A DNA stretch of 8,863 nucleotides, from positions 1 through 8,863 of the forward strand of contig JAMONE010000164.1 of assembly GCA_027066695.1 (NCBI GenBank). Direction: 5' to 3'. The number at the start of each line of letters is the position of its first letter. Position 1 is the first letter of the stretch. The DNA is from Micavibrio sp. Lineage in GTDB: Bacteria; Pseudomonadota; Alphaproteobacteria; Micavibrionales; Micavibrionaceae. The notes beneath the pieces are model-generated. The model was not told the origin of the DNA. It saw only the letters and a list, made by a program, of their open reading frames with translations, and did no database searches. Position numbers and translations under genes: made by a program. Positions 1 to 6,008 of the stretch are shown piece by piece.

Positions 1-270
1 TTCGGTTTTATTGATAAGCCCCGTATAGAAAAATATGTTAGAGCCACCAGCAACAAATGCGTTAACTGCGTTGCTTTGCACCAATATTATATCAATAGCA
101 TCGGGGTTTAGGCCTGCGGCATTAAATATAGGGTTGCTCCAGCTACGTAATATATTTTCTATTTCTGTATCACGTATAAGGCTTAATGGCGCATTATCTG
201 CGCTGGAAACACTAGGTCTACCCGCACAAATAATAAGCAAAGTTATAAAAATTATTTTAAATAAGTTCAT
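1..270 (-). CDS. M48-family zinc metallopeptidase, exported, N-terminal 90 residues only (partial)
   Basis: The reverse strand is open from an ATG at 270-268 to the window edge, giving 90 residues. Residues 1-24 form a signal peptide: Lys5, a hydrophobic core around residues 6-16, and a plausible signal peptidase I site after SSA (residue 24). The following residues match the start of BepA/YfgC-like M48 peptidases: LIRDTEIE (31-38), PIFNAAGL (47-54), then NAFVAGGSNIF (70-80) and TGLI (83-86), the last two being the family's characteristic pre-HEXXH strand region. Family members are periplasmic zinc proteases, in several cases with C-terminal TPR repeats, linked to outer-membrane protein quality control. 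The HEXXH site and any TPR region lie outside the window, so catalytic competence cannot be judged. The start is supported by the signal peptide; no strong Shine-Dalgarno is visible. The gene is divergent from the membrane-protein gene at 290, so its promoter must lie inside that gene. Confidence 0.85.
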   Translation of the reverse strand, partial: MNLFKIIFITLLIICAGRPSVSSADNAPLSLIRDTEIENILRSWSNPIFNAAGLNPDAIDIILVQSNAVNAFVAGGSNIFFYTGLINKTE

Positions 271-289
271 AATGAAGTAATCTACTTTA

Positions 290-637
290 ATGTTTGATTT
301 TCTTTATCTTTGGGCTGATGTTATATGGCTTCCTATTGCATTTTTTATAGTGCATAAAGTGCATCGCTGGTGGTCGCTTGGTTTTGTTGTTTGCTCAATG
401 ATCTTAATTCGTCTGCTTGCAGAATTTATGATTCATATCGGCTATCCTCACGGTATTATGGGGTTGATGAGCTCAAATGTCCATACAAGAGGGCTGATTG
501 TTTCGAGCATATTTTATATTATATTGTTCCTGATCGCACATTTTTCTGCAAAAACCCAAGGCGTTGTGTTTATGGCGGCTTGCTTAACCTTCTTTTTTGC
601 GATTTTTGTTATCGCTTCGCTGGTTATGTTGTTATAA
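290..637 (+). CDS. Small four-helix integral membrane protein, function unknown
   Basis: This is a 115-residue, strongly hydrophobic protein. Four membrane segments can be read at about residues 5-21, 28-46, 68-84 and 91-114. The first loop (22-27, HKVHRW) and the loop after helix 2 (His49, His54, His65, Arg67) carry several histidines and basic residues; whether these bind anything is unknown. The ATG at 290 is the only sensible start, because an in-frame TAA at 278-280 closes the frame upstream. No clear Shine-Dalgarno is present. The gene ends 30 bp before rlmE on the same strand and probably shares its transcript. I recognise no named family. An overlapping ORF in another frame over the same bases lacks this coherent membrane pattern and is taken as a shadow. 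Confidence 0.75.
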   Translation: MFDFLYLWADVIWLPIAFFIVHKVHRWWSLGFVVCSMILIRLLAEFMIHIGYPHGIMGLMSSNVHTRGLIVSSIFYIILFLIAHFSAKTQGVVFMAACLTFFFAIFVIASLVMLL

Positions 638-667
638 GTGAATAGTAACTTAAAAGATTGATAAAAA

Positions 668-1336
668 ATGTCACGTAATAAGCAAAAAACAAAAGTTAAA
701 ACTGCTAAGGGACGAAAAATATCCTCTACTCGGTGGTTACAGCGTCAGTTGAATGATCCTTATATTGATTTGGCAGAAAAAAACGGGTATCGCGGTAGGG
801 CGGCATTTAAGCTTAAAGAAATAGATGAAAAGCTTAATTTCTTAAAATCAGGCATGACAATAATTGATCTTGGCGCTGCGCCTGGTGGCTGGTGTCAGAT
901 TGCTACGGCTAAGGGCTGCAAGGTTATTGCTATTGATTTGCTTGAAATTGACGAGATGCCAGATGTTGAGTTTTTCCAAATGGATTTTATGGATGAGCAA
1001 GCACCCGATATCTTGAAAGAAGCATTAGGCAAGCAATCAAAAGATGGTCTTGCCGATATAGTATTAAGCGATATGGCGCCAAATACTATGGGGCATAAAC
1101 AAACTGATCATTTGCGTATTATGGCGGTGGTTGAGGCAGCATATTACTTCGCAATAGAAGTGCTTAAGCCTGATGGTATCTTTGTTGCCAAGGTTTTTCA
1201 AGGCGGTGCGCAAGGTGAGTTGCTCAAAGAAATGAAGAAAAACTTCAAGACGATAAAGCACATAAAACCCCCCGCTAGCCGTAAAGAAAGCTCAGAGCAA
1301 TATGTCGTTGCAACTGGATTTAAGGGTGGTTGTTAA
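668..1336 (+). CDS. rlmE: 23S rRNA (uridine-2'-O-)-methyltransferase RlmE (FtsJ/RrmJ)
   Basis: The 222-residue protein is a member of the RrmJ/FtsJ family, which uses S-adenosylmethionine to methylate the 2'-O of U2552 (E. coli numbering) in the 23S rRNA A-loop late in 50S assembly. The SAM-binding motif DLGAAPGGW is at residues 67-75. The catalytic K-D-K-E tetrad is complete by alignment with E. coli Lys38, Asp124, Lys164 and Glu199: Lys48 (RAAFKL), Asp135 (SDMAPN), Lys175 (VAKVFQGG) and Glu210 (SSEQYVVATG). Length fits the family, with a basic N-terminal extension (residues 1-17) suited to rRNA contact. The ATG at 668 is preceded by AT-rich sequence with no good Shine-Dalgarno. It follows the membrane-protein gene by 30 bp. 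Its TAA overlaps the stop codon of the opposite-strand protease gene, so the two are convergent. Confidence 0.97.
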   Translation: MSRNKQKTKVKTAKGRKISSTRWLQRQLNDPYIDLAEKNGYRGRAAFKLKEIDEKLNFLKSGMTIIDLGAAPGGWCQIATAKGCKVIAIDLLEIDEMPDVEFFQMDFMDEQAPDILKEALGKQSKDGLADIVLSDMAPNTMGHKQTDHLRIMAVVEAAYYFAIEVLKPDGIFVAKVFQGGAQGELLKEMKKNFKTIKHIKPPASRKESSEQYVVATGFKGGC

Positions 1337-2070
1337 AGTCGAGGCTCTTCTGGGTTATGCACAGATTCTGGGCTAAATAAAAAACTATCTACAAAATCAG
1401 CTATTTGTTCTGAAGAAGGTCCTTTAAATATATCTGATATATCCGCATCATCACGTGGTACCATACATGATGTTAAAGAAATTATGTGGCCATTTTTATC
1501 TATTGTGGGAGAGCCAGAGTGTCCAGGGCGCAACACCTCATCTTCAATTCCATATATAGACAGTTTGCTCGAATCAACACCAAAATCATTATCTCCTTTA
1601 ACTTTTAATCCTACAAATATACTTCGTAAATAATTCATTGATTTAACATTTTGGGTAACTGTCCTATTGCCACGTATGTTCTTTGCAAATAATGTTCCAA
1701 TATTATCCGACTTTTTTGTATTAGAGCCACTCAGTAAATGACGATTAATAGGTCGTGTGTATATATTATCACCAATAGGTTTATCCATCTCAATAATACA
1801 AAGATCACATTCTCGTTTACTTAATTTTAATCCCCCAACCTTAGCCATTGCCTTATCGCCAACATGGTTTTCAAAGTTAAGAGATCCTTTTTTAGCTCCA
1901 GATACAACATGCCATGATGTGAGGATATGGCTAGGGGTTATAAACACACCATTTCCATACCCTGTGCCTATTCCATTAGGTAAACTAAATCGAATTTCAC
2001 AAATGGATCTGTGACGTAATGCTTCTGCTTTTGTATCCATTATTTTTATTCCATCACCGATTTTTTTCAT
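1333..2070 (-). CDS. Trypsin-like (chymotrypsin-fold) serine protease without a secretion signal
   Basis: The 245-residue protein has the triad expected of a trypsin/V8-like serine peptidase. His54 lies in LTSWHVV after GNGVFITPSHI, Asp89 in ECDLCIIEMDKP, and Ser185 in GHSGSP, the GxSGxP nucleophile motif. The N-terminus is hydrophilic and there is no signal peptide or membrane segment, so it probably acts in the cytoplasm, unlike DegP-type proteases; no PDZ domain follows. The C-terminal 35 residues are acidic and proline-containing. The start is uncertain: ATG at 2070 has no Shine-Dalgarno, while Met11 (ATG at 2040-2038) has a GGTGATGGA stretch ending 9 bases upstream. Hand counts of three 60-base blocks give 27-33% GC, against 55-58% for three blocks of adjacent hisF, suggesting foreign origin. 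Stand-alone intracellular trypsin-like proteases occur among bacterial conflict effectors, but no partner gene is adjacent here, so a defence role is only a possibility. Confidence 0.85.
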   Translation of the reverse strand: MKKIGDGIKIMDTKAEALRHRSICEIRFSLPNGIGTGYGNGVFITPSHILTSWHVVSGAKKGSLNFENHVGDKAMAKVGGLKLSKRECDLCIIEMDKPIGDNIYTRPINRHLLSGSNTKKSDNIGTLFAKNIRGNRTVTQNVKSMNYLRSIFVGLKVKGDNDFGVDSSKLSIYGIEDEVLRPGHSGSPTIDKNGHIISLTSCMVPRDDADISDIFKGPSSEQIADFVDSFLFSPESVHNPEEPRL

Positions 2071-2297
2071 AAATGATATAATGCTGTTATCTCAAATATT
2101 AACAGTATTTGTATTTTTACATATTTTCAAAACCCGCGTCAAGAAAATTCTCTTTGATTATAATCGCAAATTCTATTACCTTTCCAAGCAATGTAGTGGC
2201 TTGAATTTATTTTAGTACAAGGCACAAGCCGCGCAGCGTATTATTATACGTAAGTGGCGCTGTGAAGCAGTAATAAATTAAAGGCAGGCCACTAGAT
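2071..2297. other. Intergenic region between the divergent protease and hisF, with foldable sequence before hisF
   Basis: No open reading frame of substance lies here. On the plus strand, TGATATAAT (2074-2082) is a perfect extended -10 without a recognisable -35. It would give hisF a leader of about 210 bases. Near hisF two mutually exclusive hairpins can be drawn. CGCAGCG (2232-2238) pairs with CGCTGTG (2258-2264) with one G-U pair. CGTAT (2237-2241) pairs with ATACG (2246-2250) around a four-base loop. Because they share two bases only one can form at a time. I see no histidine-rich leader peptide, so a classical his attenuator is not supported. AAGGCAGG (2281-2288) serves as the hisF ribosome binding site. 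Confidence 0.4.
2114..2142 (-). promoter_or_regulatory. Candidate sigma-70 promoter for the serine protease
   Basis: On the minus strand a TTGACG hexamer (2142-2137) is followed after 17 bases by TAAAAA (2119-2114). The -35 matches consensus at 5 of 6 positions and the -10 at 4 of 6. Transcription would begin near 2107, leaving a leader of about 37 bases to the ATG at 2070 or about 67 bases to the ATG at 2040. In a region this AT-rich, chance -10 matches are common, so this is a candidate only. Confidence 0.4.
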
Positions 2298-3059
2298 ATG
2301 TTAAAAACCAGAATAATTCCATGTTTAGATGTCGCCAATGGCCGTGTGGTTAAGGGGGTTAACTTTGTTGACCTTATTGATGCGGGTGATCCCGTTGAGC
2401 AGGCCAAGCTTTATAACGCGGCGGGGGCGGATGAGTTATGCTTTCTTGATATTACCGCTACATCCGATAACCGCGAGACGATATATGATGTGGTGCGCAG
2501 GACTGCCGATGAAGTATTTATTCCGCTTACCGTTGGCGGAGGGGTGCGCGAGCTGGCGGATATCCGCAAATTACTAGATGCGGGAGCAGATAAAATCGGC
2601 ATTAATTCAGCCGCCGTAAAAAATCCTGACTTTGTTAAGGAGGCCTCCGATAAATGCGGCAGCCAATGCATTGTTGTGGCTATTGATGCCAAAGCCAAGG
2701 AAGATGGCTCAAACGGCTGGGAGATTTTCACTCATGGCGGGCGCAAAGGCACTGGCATTGATGCAGTTGAATGGGCAATTAAAATGGCGCAGTACGGCGC
2801 GGGTGAGCTGCTGGTTACTTCGATGGATCGCGATGGCACAAAGCAAGGCTTTAATATTGAGCTAACCCGCACTATTTCCGATGCGGTGAGCGTGCCTGTG
2901 ATTGCTTCGGGCGGCGTTGGTAATTTGCAACATTTAGTGGACGGTGTTAAGCAAGGCCACGCCAGCGCCGTGCTTGCAGCTTCGATTTTTCATTTCGGGG
3001 AATATACGATTGCGCAGGCTAAAGCGGCAATGAAAGATGCAGGAATCCCCGTTCGCTAA
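2298..3059 (+). CDS. hisF: Imidazole glycerol phosphate synthase cyclase subunit HisF
   Basis: HisF is the (beta/alpha)8-barrel cyclase half of IGP synthase. It uses ammonia delivered by the glutaminase HisH to convert PRFAR into imidazole glycerol phosphate and AICAR, the fifth step of histidine synthesis, in the cytoplasm. The 253-residue length is the usual one. Catalytic Asp11 (RIIPCLDV) and Asp130 (VVAIDAK) sit at the canonical residue numbers. The phosphate-binding loops are present as VGGGVRE (79-85) and ASGGVGN (203-209), and the HGGRKGTG stretch (146-153) is conserved. The start is set by the family N-terminus MLKTRIIPCLD and an AGG 9 bases upstream. No other his gene is in the window, and both neighbours face the other way, so hisF is transcribed alone here instead of within a hisBHAF-type cluster. 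Its 55-58% GC (three sampled blocks) is high for the window. Confidence 0.97.
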   Translation: MLKTRIIPCLDVANGRVVKGVNFVDLIDAGDPVEQAKLYNAAGADELCFLDITATSDNRETIYDVVRRTADEVFIPLTVGGGVRELADIRKLLDAGADKIGINSAAVKNPDFVKEASDKCGSQCIVVAIDAKAKEDGSNGWEIFTHGGRKGTGIDAVEWAIKMAQYGAGELLVTSMDRDGTKQGFNIELTRTISDAVSVPVIASGGVGNLQHLVDGVKQGHASAVLAASIFHFGEYTIAQAKAAMKDAGIPVR

Positions 3060-3084
3060 TATCATGATTAAATCTTTTTCGGGT

Positions 3085-3147
3085 TAATCCCCCGCCTCTT
3101 GGGGCGTGTTCGTGGGTGACAAGGTAGATCCCCCGCAGCAAGCTGCG
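3085..3147. repeat. Short GC-rich hairpins between convergent hisF and hydrolase genes
   Basis: Two short foldable patches lie in the 109-bp gap between convergent stop codons. The first is a CCCCGCC/TTGGGGCG patch around 3088-3106 that can form a four-pair C/G stem. The second is CGCAG-CAAG-CTGCG, extending to a CGCAGC/GCTGCG inverted repeat at 3134-3139 and 3142-3147. Both are preceded by the octamer-like ATCCCCCGC, so they may be decayed copies of one palindromic unit. No good T-run follows on either strand, so a role as a bidirectional terminator is possible but unproven. Confidence 0.35.
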
Positions 3148-3168
3148 AGATTGTTCATTTCAAATAAA

Positions 3169-3831
3169 TCACGCAGCAATTTTAACATTATTGCCACCGC
3201 GAGCATTATTCATGTGGTCATGCACGTGATTAATCATTAAATCAATATTATTATGGAAGAAGTGATTAGTATCTGGCAATACACGATAATCAATTTCAAT
3301 ACCTTTTTGCTCTTTCAGTTTTTCTACAAAACCATCAACGGCCTCTCTTGGAATAACATCGTCGCGCTCTCCATGTAAAACCAAACCTGATGTAGGACAA
3401 GGCGCAAGAAATGCGAAATCTTCTGAATGAGCAGGTGGAGCGATAGATACAAAGCCCTCAACCTCTGGTCGGCGCATTAATAATTGCATACCAATCCACG
3501 CACCAAATGAAAATCCTGCGATCCAAACATAGGGCGCATTAGGATTAATATCCATCATCCAATCAAGCGCAGAAGCAGCGTCACTAAGCTCCCCCTCGCC
3601 TTCATCATAAGTACCTTGTGAACGGCCAACGCCGCGGAAGTTAAAGCGCAATGTTGAAAAGCCACGCGCCGTATATGCCTGAAACAATGCATGTGTAATT
3701 TTATTATTCATCGTCCCGCCATGCTGCGGGTTTGGATGTAAAATCAACGCCAATGGCGCATTCTTTTCTTTTGAATGAGTGTAACGACCTTCAAGGCGAC
3801 CTGCTGGGCCGCTTAAGATAACTTCGGGCAT
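3169..3831 (-). CDS. Alpha/beta hydrolase, COG2945-like
   Basis: The 220-residue cytoplasmic protein has the alpha/beta hydrolase fold of the COG2945 type. Motifs in order are HPNPQHGGTMNNK (32-44, oxyanion-hole region typical of this subfamily), FRGVGRSQG (65-73), the nucleophile elbow GFSFGAW with Ser108 (106-112), HGERDDVIP with the acid Asp157 (153-161), and DTNHFF with His190 (187-192). The triad is therefore complete. Substrate is unknown for the family. From memory, relatives often sit beside the iron-sulfur (suf-type) genes of alphaproteobacteria, and here the gene is divergent from a cysteine desulfurase across 130 bp, which fits. The start ATG at 3831 has an AGAGG Shine-Dalgarno 6 bases upstream. 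The C-terminus is histidine- and asparagine-rich (residues 190-215). Confidence 0.9.
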   Translation of the reverse strand: MPEVILSGPAGRLEGRYTHSKEKNAPLALILHPNPQHGGTMNNKITHALFQAYTARGFSTLRFNFRGVGRSQGTYDEGEGELSDAASALDWMMDINPNAPYVWIAGFSFGAWIGMQLLMRRPEVEGFVSIAPPAHSEDFAFLAPCPTSGLVLHGERDDVIPREAVDGFVEKLKEQKGIEIDYRVLPDTNHFFHNNIDLMINHVHDHMNNARGGNNVKIAA

Positions 3832-3927
3832 TTATAACCTCTTCTTTAATTGTGATAATCAATTGTTAAAATACCAGTACTGTATATTAGATAACAAAGG
3901 AAAAGTCTATAAAATTCTGATAAGTGC

Positions 3928-3956
3928 TTGAAAAACAATGTGGATAGTAGGATAAT
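3928..3956 (+). promoter_or_regulatory. Strong candidate sigma-70 promoter at the cysteine desulfurase start
   Basis: TTGAAA (3928-3933) and GATAAT (3951-3956) are separated by exactly 17 bases, and each matches consensus at 5 of 6 positions. It is the best -35/-10 pair I found on the plus strand. The expected transcription start, 6-8 bases past the -10, falls on or within two bases of the ATG at 3962. If used, the mRNA would be leaderless, and the AGGA (3949-3952) that would otherwise serve as the Shine-Dalgarno would sit partly inside the -10 and not be transcribed. Confidence 0.55.
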
Positions 3957-3961
3957 ACATC

Positions 3962-5101
3962 ATGGAAAAAACATATATTTATCTCGATTATAACTCCAGC
4001 GCACCACTACACCCAAATGCTTGGGAAGTAATGCAGCCTATTTTAAGCGCATCAAGTGCGGCTTATAATGCTTCATCAGTGCATTATTTCGGGCGCTTGG
4101 GACGTAAATTTGTAGAAACCGCGCGCTCGCAAGTCGCTAAACTTGTTAATGCCGAGGTAAATCAAGTGATCTTCAACAGCGGTGCAACCGAGGGTAACAA
4201 CACCATATTATTGCATTTTGCCAAAGAATATCCGAATGAAACAATATTAATCACAAACGGCCAGCATCCATCAATAATGGAAGCATTAAACATATTGGAT
4301 AACGTCAAAGTAATTCCACTCGATAATAACGGCCTTATACAAACCAGCGCATTAGAAGAACTTATCAACCAAGAGACTAAAGTTTCGCTAGTCTCCATAG
4401 CATATGCAAACAACGAAACAGGAGTGATACAAAATGTTTCGGAACTATCTGATATAGTGCATAAACATGGCGCATTACTTCATTGTGATGCAACGCAAAG
4501 CGCAGGGCGCATACCCATAAACATAAAACAAGACGCGATAGATTTCTTAACCCTATCATCCCATAAAATCGGTGGTGCGCAAGGCGTAGGCGCACTAATC
4601 ATTGGTTTATGCGGACAATCTCCCTCTATGCTATTTGGCGGCGGACAGGAAAAACACTTACGCGCAGGTACACAAAATGTCGCGGGCATAGCAGGATTTG
4701 GCGCAGCCGCGCAAGCTTCGCTTCAAAATTTATCCCAATATAAAAACCCTTCATACCTTAGAGATAAGTTAGAAAACAAGCTCAAAGAATTATCATCCGA
4801 TATTATAATTCACGGCAAGAATGCTCCGCGCCTTCCAAATACAAGCTTCTTCAGCATAAAAGGTATGAACGCACAAAATATTTTAATGGCGCTTGATTTG
4901 GACGGCATCGCCATAAGCAACGGCTCGGCCTGCTCCAGCGGCTCTAGCAAATCAAGCTCTGCATTAAAAGCCATGGGAATAGATAAAGAAATAGCATCAA
5001 GTGCCTTGCGAATTTCAACAGGCTGGGCTACGAAAGAGAGTGATATTGATGCATTTTTATACGCATTTGAAAAAATTATACAGCGCATGGAAAGTAAGTA
5101 A
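3962..5101 (+). CDS. Cysteine desulfurase, NifS/IscS type (class V aminotransferase fold)
   Basis: The 379-residue PLP enzyme removes sulfur from L-cysteine to give alanine and an enzyme persulfide, which supplies iron-sulfur cluster assembly and tRNA thiolation. The PLP lysine is Lys202 in SSHKIGG. Other cofactor residues are His102 (GQHPSI), Asp176 and Gln179 (CDATQSAG), and the RAGTQN loop (234-239). The persulfide-carrying cysteine is Cys324 in SNGSACSSGSS, the group I (NifS/IscS) loop and not the SufS form. The loop is slightly atypical: the usual proline-serine-histidine after the cysteine motif is replaced by a serine-rich run (327-333). Housekeeping IscS versus an auxiliary NifS-like role cannot be settled without scaffold genes in view. 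It overlaps the next gene by one base (TAATG), indicating coupled translation. A promoter lies directly upstream. Confidence 0.95.
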   Translation: MEKTYIYLDYNSSAPLHPNAWEVMQPILSASSAAYNASSVHYFGRLGRKFVETARSQVAKLVNAEVNQVIFNSGATEGNNTILLHFAKEYPNETILITNGQHPSIMEALNILDNVKVIPLDNNGLIQTSALEELINQETKVSLVSIAYANNETGVIQNVSELSDIVHKHGALLHCDATQSAGRIPINIKQDAIDFLTLSSHKIGGAQGVGALIIGLCGQSPSMLFGGGQEKHLRAGTQNVAGIAGFGAAAQASLQNLSQYKNPSYLRDKLENKLKELSSDIIIHGKNAPRLPNTSFFSIKGMNAQNILMALDLDGIAISNGSACSSGSSKSSSALKAMGIDKEIASSALRISTGWATKESDIDAFLYAFEKIIQRMESK

Positions 5102-5385
5102 TGATCCGACATATAGTAATGTTCAGTGCAAAAAAACCTGAAAACGTGGAAATTATATATCAAGGCCTGAAAAACCTTGAAAATATAGAAGGAGACTGGC
5201 TGCTAAAAGTTACAAAAAATAAAAAACTCGACCAAATATCAAACGATATTGATGTTGTGGTCTATGGTGAATTCCCTGATGAGGGGGCTCTTCACTCTTA
5301 CAAAGAACACCAAATATACCACGACACAATCGAAATAGTCCGCCCGCTTCGCGATAAACGCATCGCCGTTGATATTGCAAATTGA
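5101..5385 (+). CDS. Dabb-domain (stress-responsive alpha/beta barrel) small protein
   Basis: The 94-residue protein begins MIRHIVMFSAKK, the hallmark opening of Dabb domains (PF07876), and continues with the expected pattern: a helix (residues 14-27), central strands ending in DVVVYGEFPD (51-60), and a late helix with YKEHQIYHD (67-75) carrying the conserved H-x3-H spacing seen in many dimeric alpha/beta barrels. Dabb proteins form homodimeric ferredoxin-like barrels; activities in the family vary and none can be assigned here. Its ATG shares one base with the TAA of the cysteine desulfurase, and GGAAAG lies six bases upstream, so the two are co-translated. The coupling suggests a role connected with the desulfurase, but that is inference. 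Confidence 0.8.
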   Translation: MIRHIVMFSAKKPENVEIIYQGLKNLENIEGDWLLKVTKNKKLDQISNDIDVVVYGEFPDEGALHSYKEHQIYHDTIEIVRPLRDKRIAVDIAN

Positions 5386-5512
5386 ATCTTTCTTATGATT
5401 TTATTTTCCGCAGCTTGCGTTGCGAATTACAGCATAATTGTTACCATATAGCAAAAAAAACTTGCATCCCCTACCTTAAATAGTTTAAAATAGCGATAAT
5501 ATAAAAAATAAT

Positions 5513-5516
5513 AGGG
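5513..5516 (+). promoter_or_regulatory. Ribosome binding site that sets the start of the acidic protein at 5525
   Basis: AGGG lies only 2 bases before the first ATG (5519) but 8 bases before the second in-frame ATG (5525). Normal Shine-Dalgarno spacing therefore favours 5525, making the protein two residues shorter than the longest ORF. Confidence 0.55.
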
Positions 5517-5524
5517 ATATGACA

Positions 5525-5995
5525 ATGGGTGCTACTTATAAGCTTGAAGAACTGCAATTTACTGACCTTGAAAGATTTGGTTCCTTCTACAATAGAGATA
5601 CATATGAACAATTCAAAGATACACCTCTTGGTGAAGCTGGCATCAATTGTGTGAAAGCTGGTATTGAAGAACAAATGCAAACTCAAAATGTTGTGGGATA
5701 TGAAGTTAATGATGACGCCCTTTATAGGATATTTTATAGGGAGCAATTAGCCCAACGAGCTGGTACTTCTCGCCCAGAAATGACAGATGAAGAAATACTT
5801 GATTCACATGCCCCAGATTGGCTTCAAAAAGTGGGTACTTTAACAGAAAATTGGAGTGCTGCACTTGATACAAAAGTAGCTGAGATTGTTCAAAAATACG
5901 GACCATCATCAATAAATCCTGATGACGAAAGTTATGCTGGTCAAGGCGGCGCATGGCGTAAAGAAGCAATTGACGCAGCGGTTAACGGCCCATAA
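5525..5995 (+). CDS. Unrecognised acidic 156-residue protein
   Basis: I do not recognise this protein. With the start at 5525 it has 156 residues, about 28 Asp/Glu against 14 Lys/Arg, so it is strongly acidic. It has no signal peptide, membrane segment, cysteine cluster or repeat, and only one cysteine. The residue pattern suggests mostly helices, with a proline- and glycine-rich tail (residues 126-142). Two sampled blocks give 37-40% GC, in line with the window, and the codon pattern and ribosome binding site support a real gene. It is a single-gene unit: the plus-strand Dabb gene ends 139 bp upstream, and mnmA converges from the right with a 13-bp gap and no visible terminator. GATAAT (5495-5500) could be its -10, but no matching -35 lies at the right distance. 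No function is proposed. Confidence 0.7.
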   Translation: MGATYKLEELQFTDLERFGSFYNRDTYEQFKDTPLGEAGINCVKAGIEEQMQTQNVVGYEVNDDALYRIFYREQLAQRAGTSRPEMTDEEILDSHAPDWLQKVGTLTENWSAALDTKVAEIVQKYGPSSINPDDESYAGQGGAWRKEAIDAAVNGP

Positions 5996-6008
5996 AACAA
6001 ACATAATA

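Noticed and set aside
1..270. Lipobox in the M48 peptidase leader (LLIIC at residues 11-15)
   Set aside because: The residue before Cys15 is Ile, not Gly/Ala/Ser, and a good signal peptidase I site follows at residue 24. An ordinary exported protein is more likely than a lipoprotein.
2207..2407. Minus-strand ORF of 66 residues overlapping the start of hisF
   Set aside because: It is antisense to the well-conserved HisF N-terminus and has no family resemblance; a shadow frame.
3060..3168. Intrinsic bidirectional terminator between hisF and the hydrolase
   Set aside because: Hairpins are present but neither strand has a proper T-run after the stem, so no terminator is annotated; it is listed only as a weak repeat.
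3871..3895. IscR-type binding site in front of the cysteine desulfurase
   Set aside because: The first five bases (ATACC) fit the type 1 pattern but the rest of the 25-base consensus does not, so naming IscR is not justified.
4810..5163. Minus-strand ORF of 117 residues under the end of the cysteine desulfurase
   Set aside because: Antisense to the Cys324 region and the start of the Dabb gene, both strongly supported; its composition shows no coherent domain.
5462..5500. Sigma-70 promoter made of TTGCAT (5462-5467) and GATAAT (5495-5500)
   Set aside because: The spacing is 27 bases, far outside the usable range, and no other -35 lies at 16-18 bases from GATAAT.
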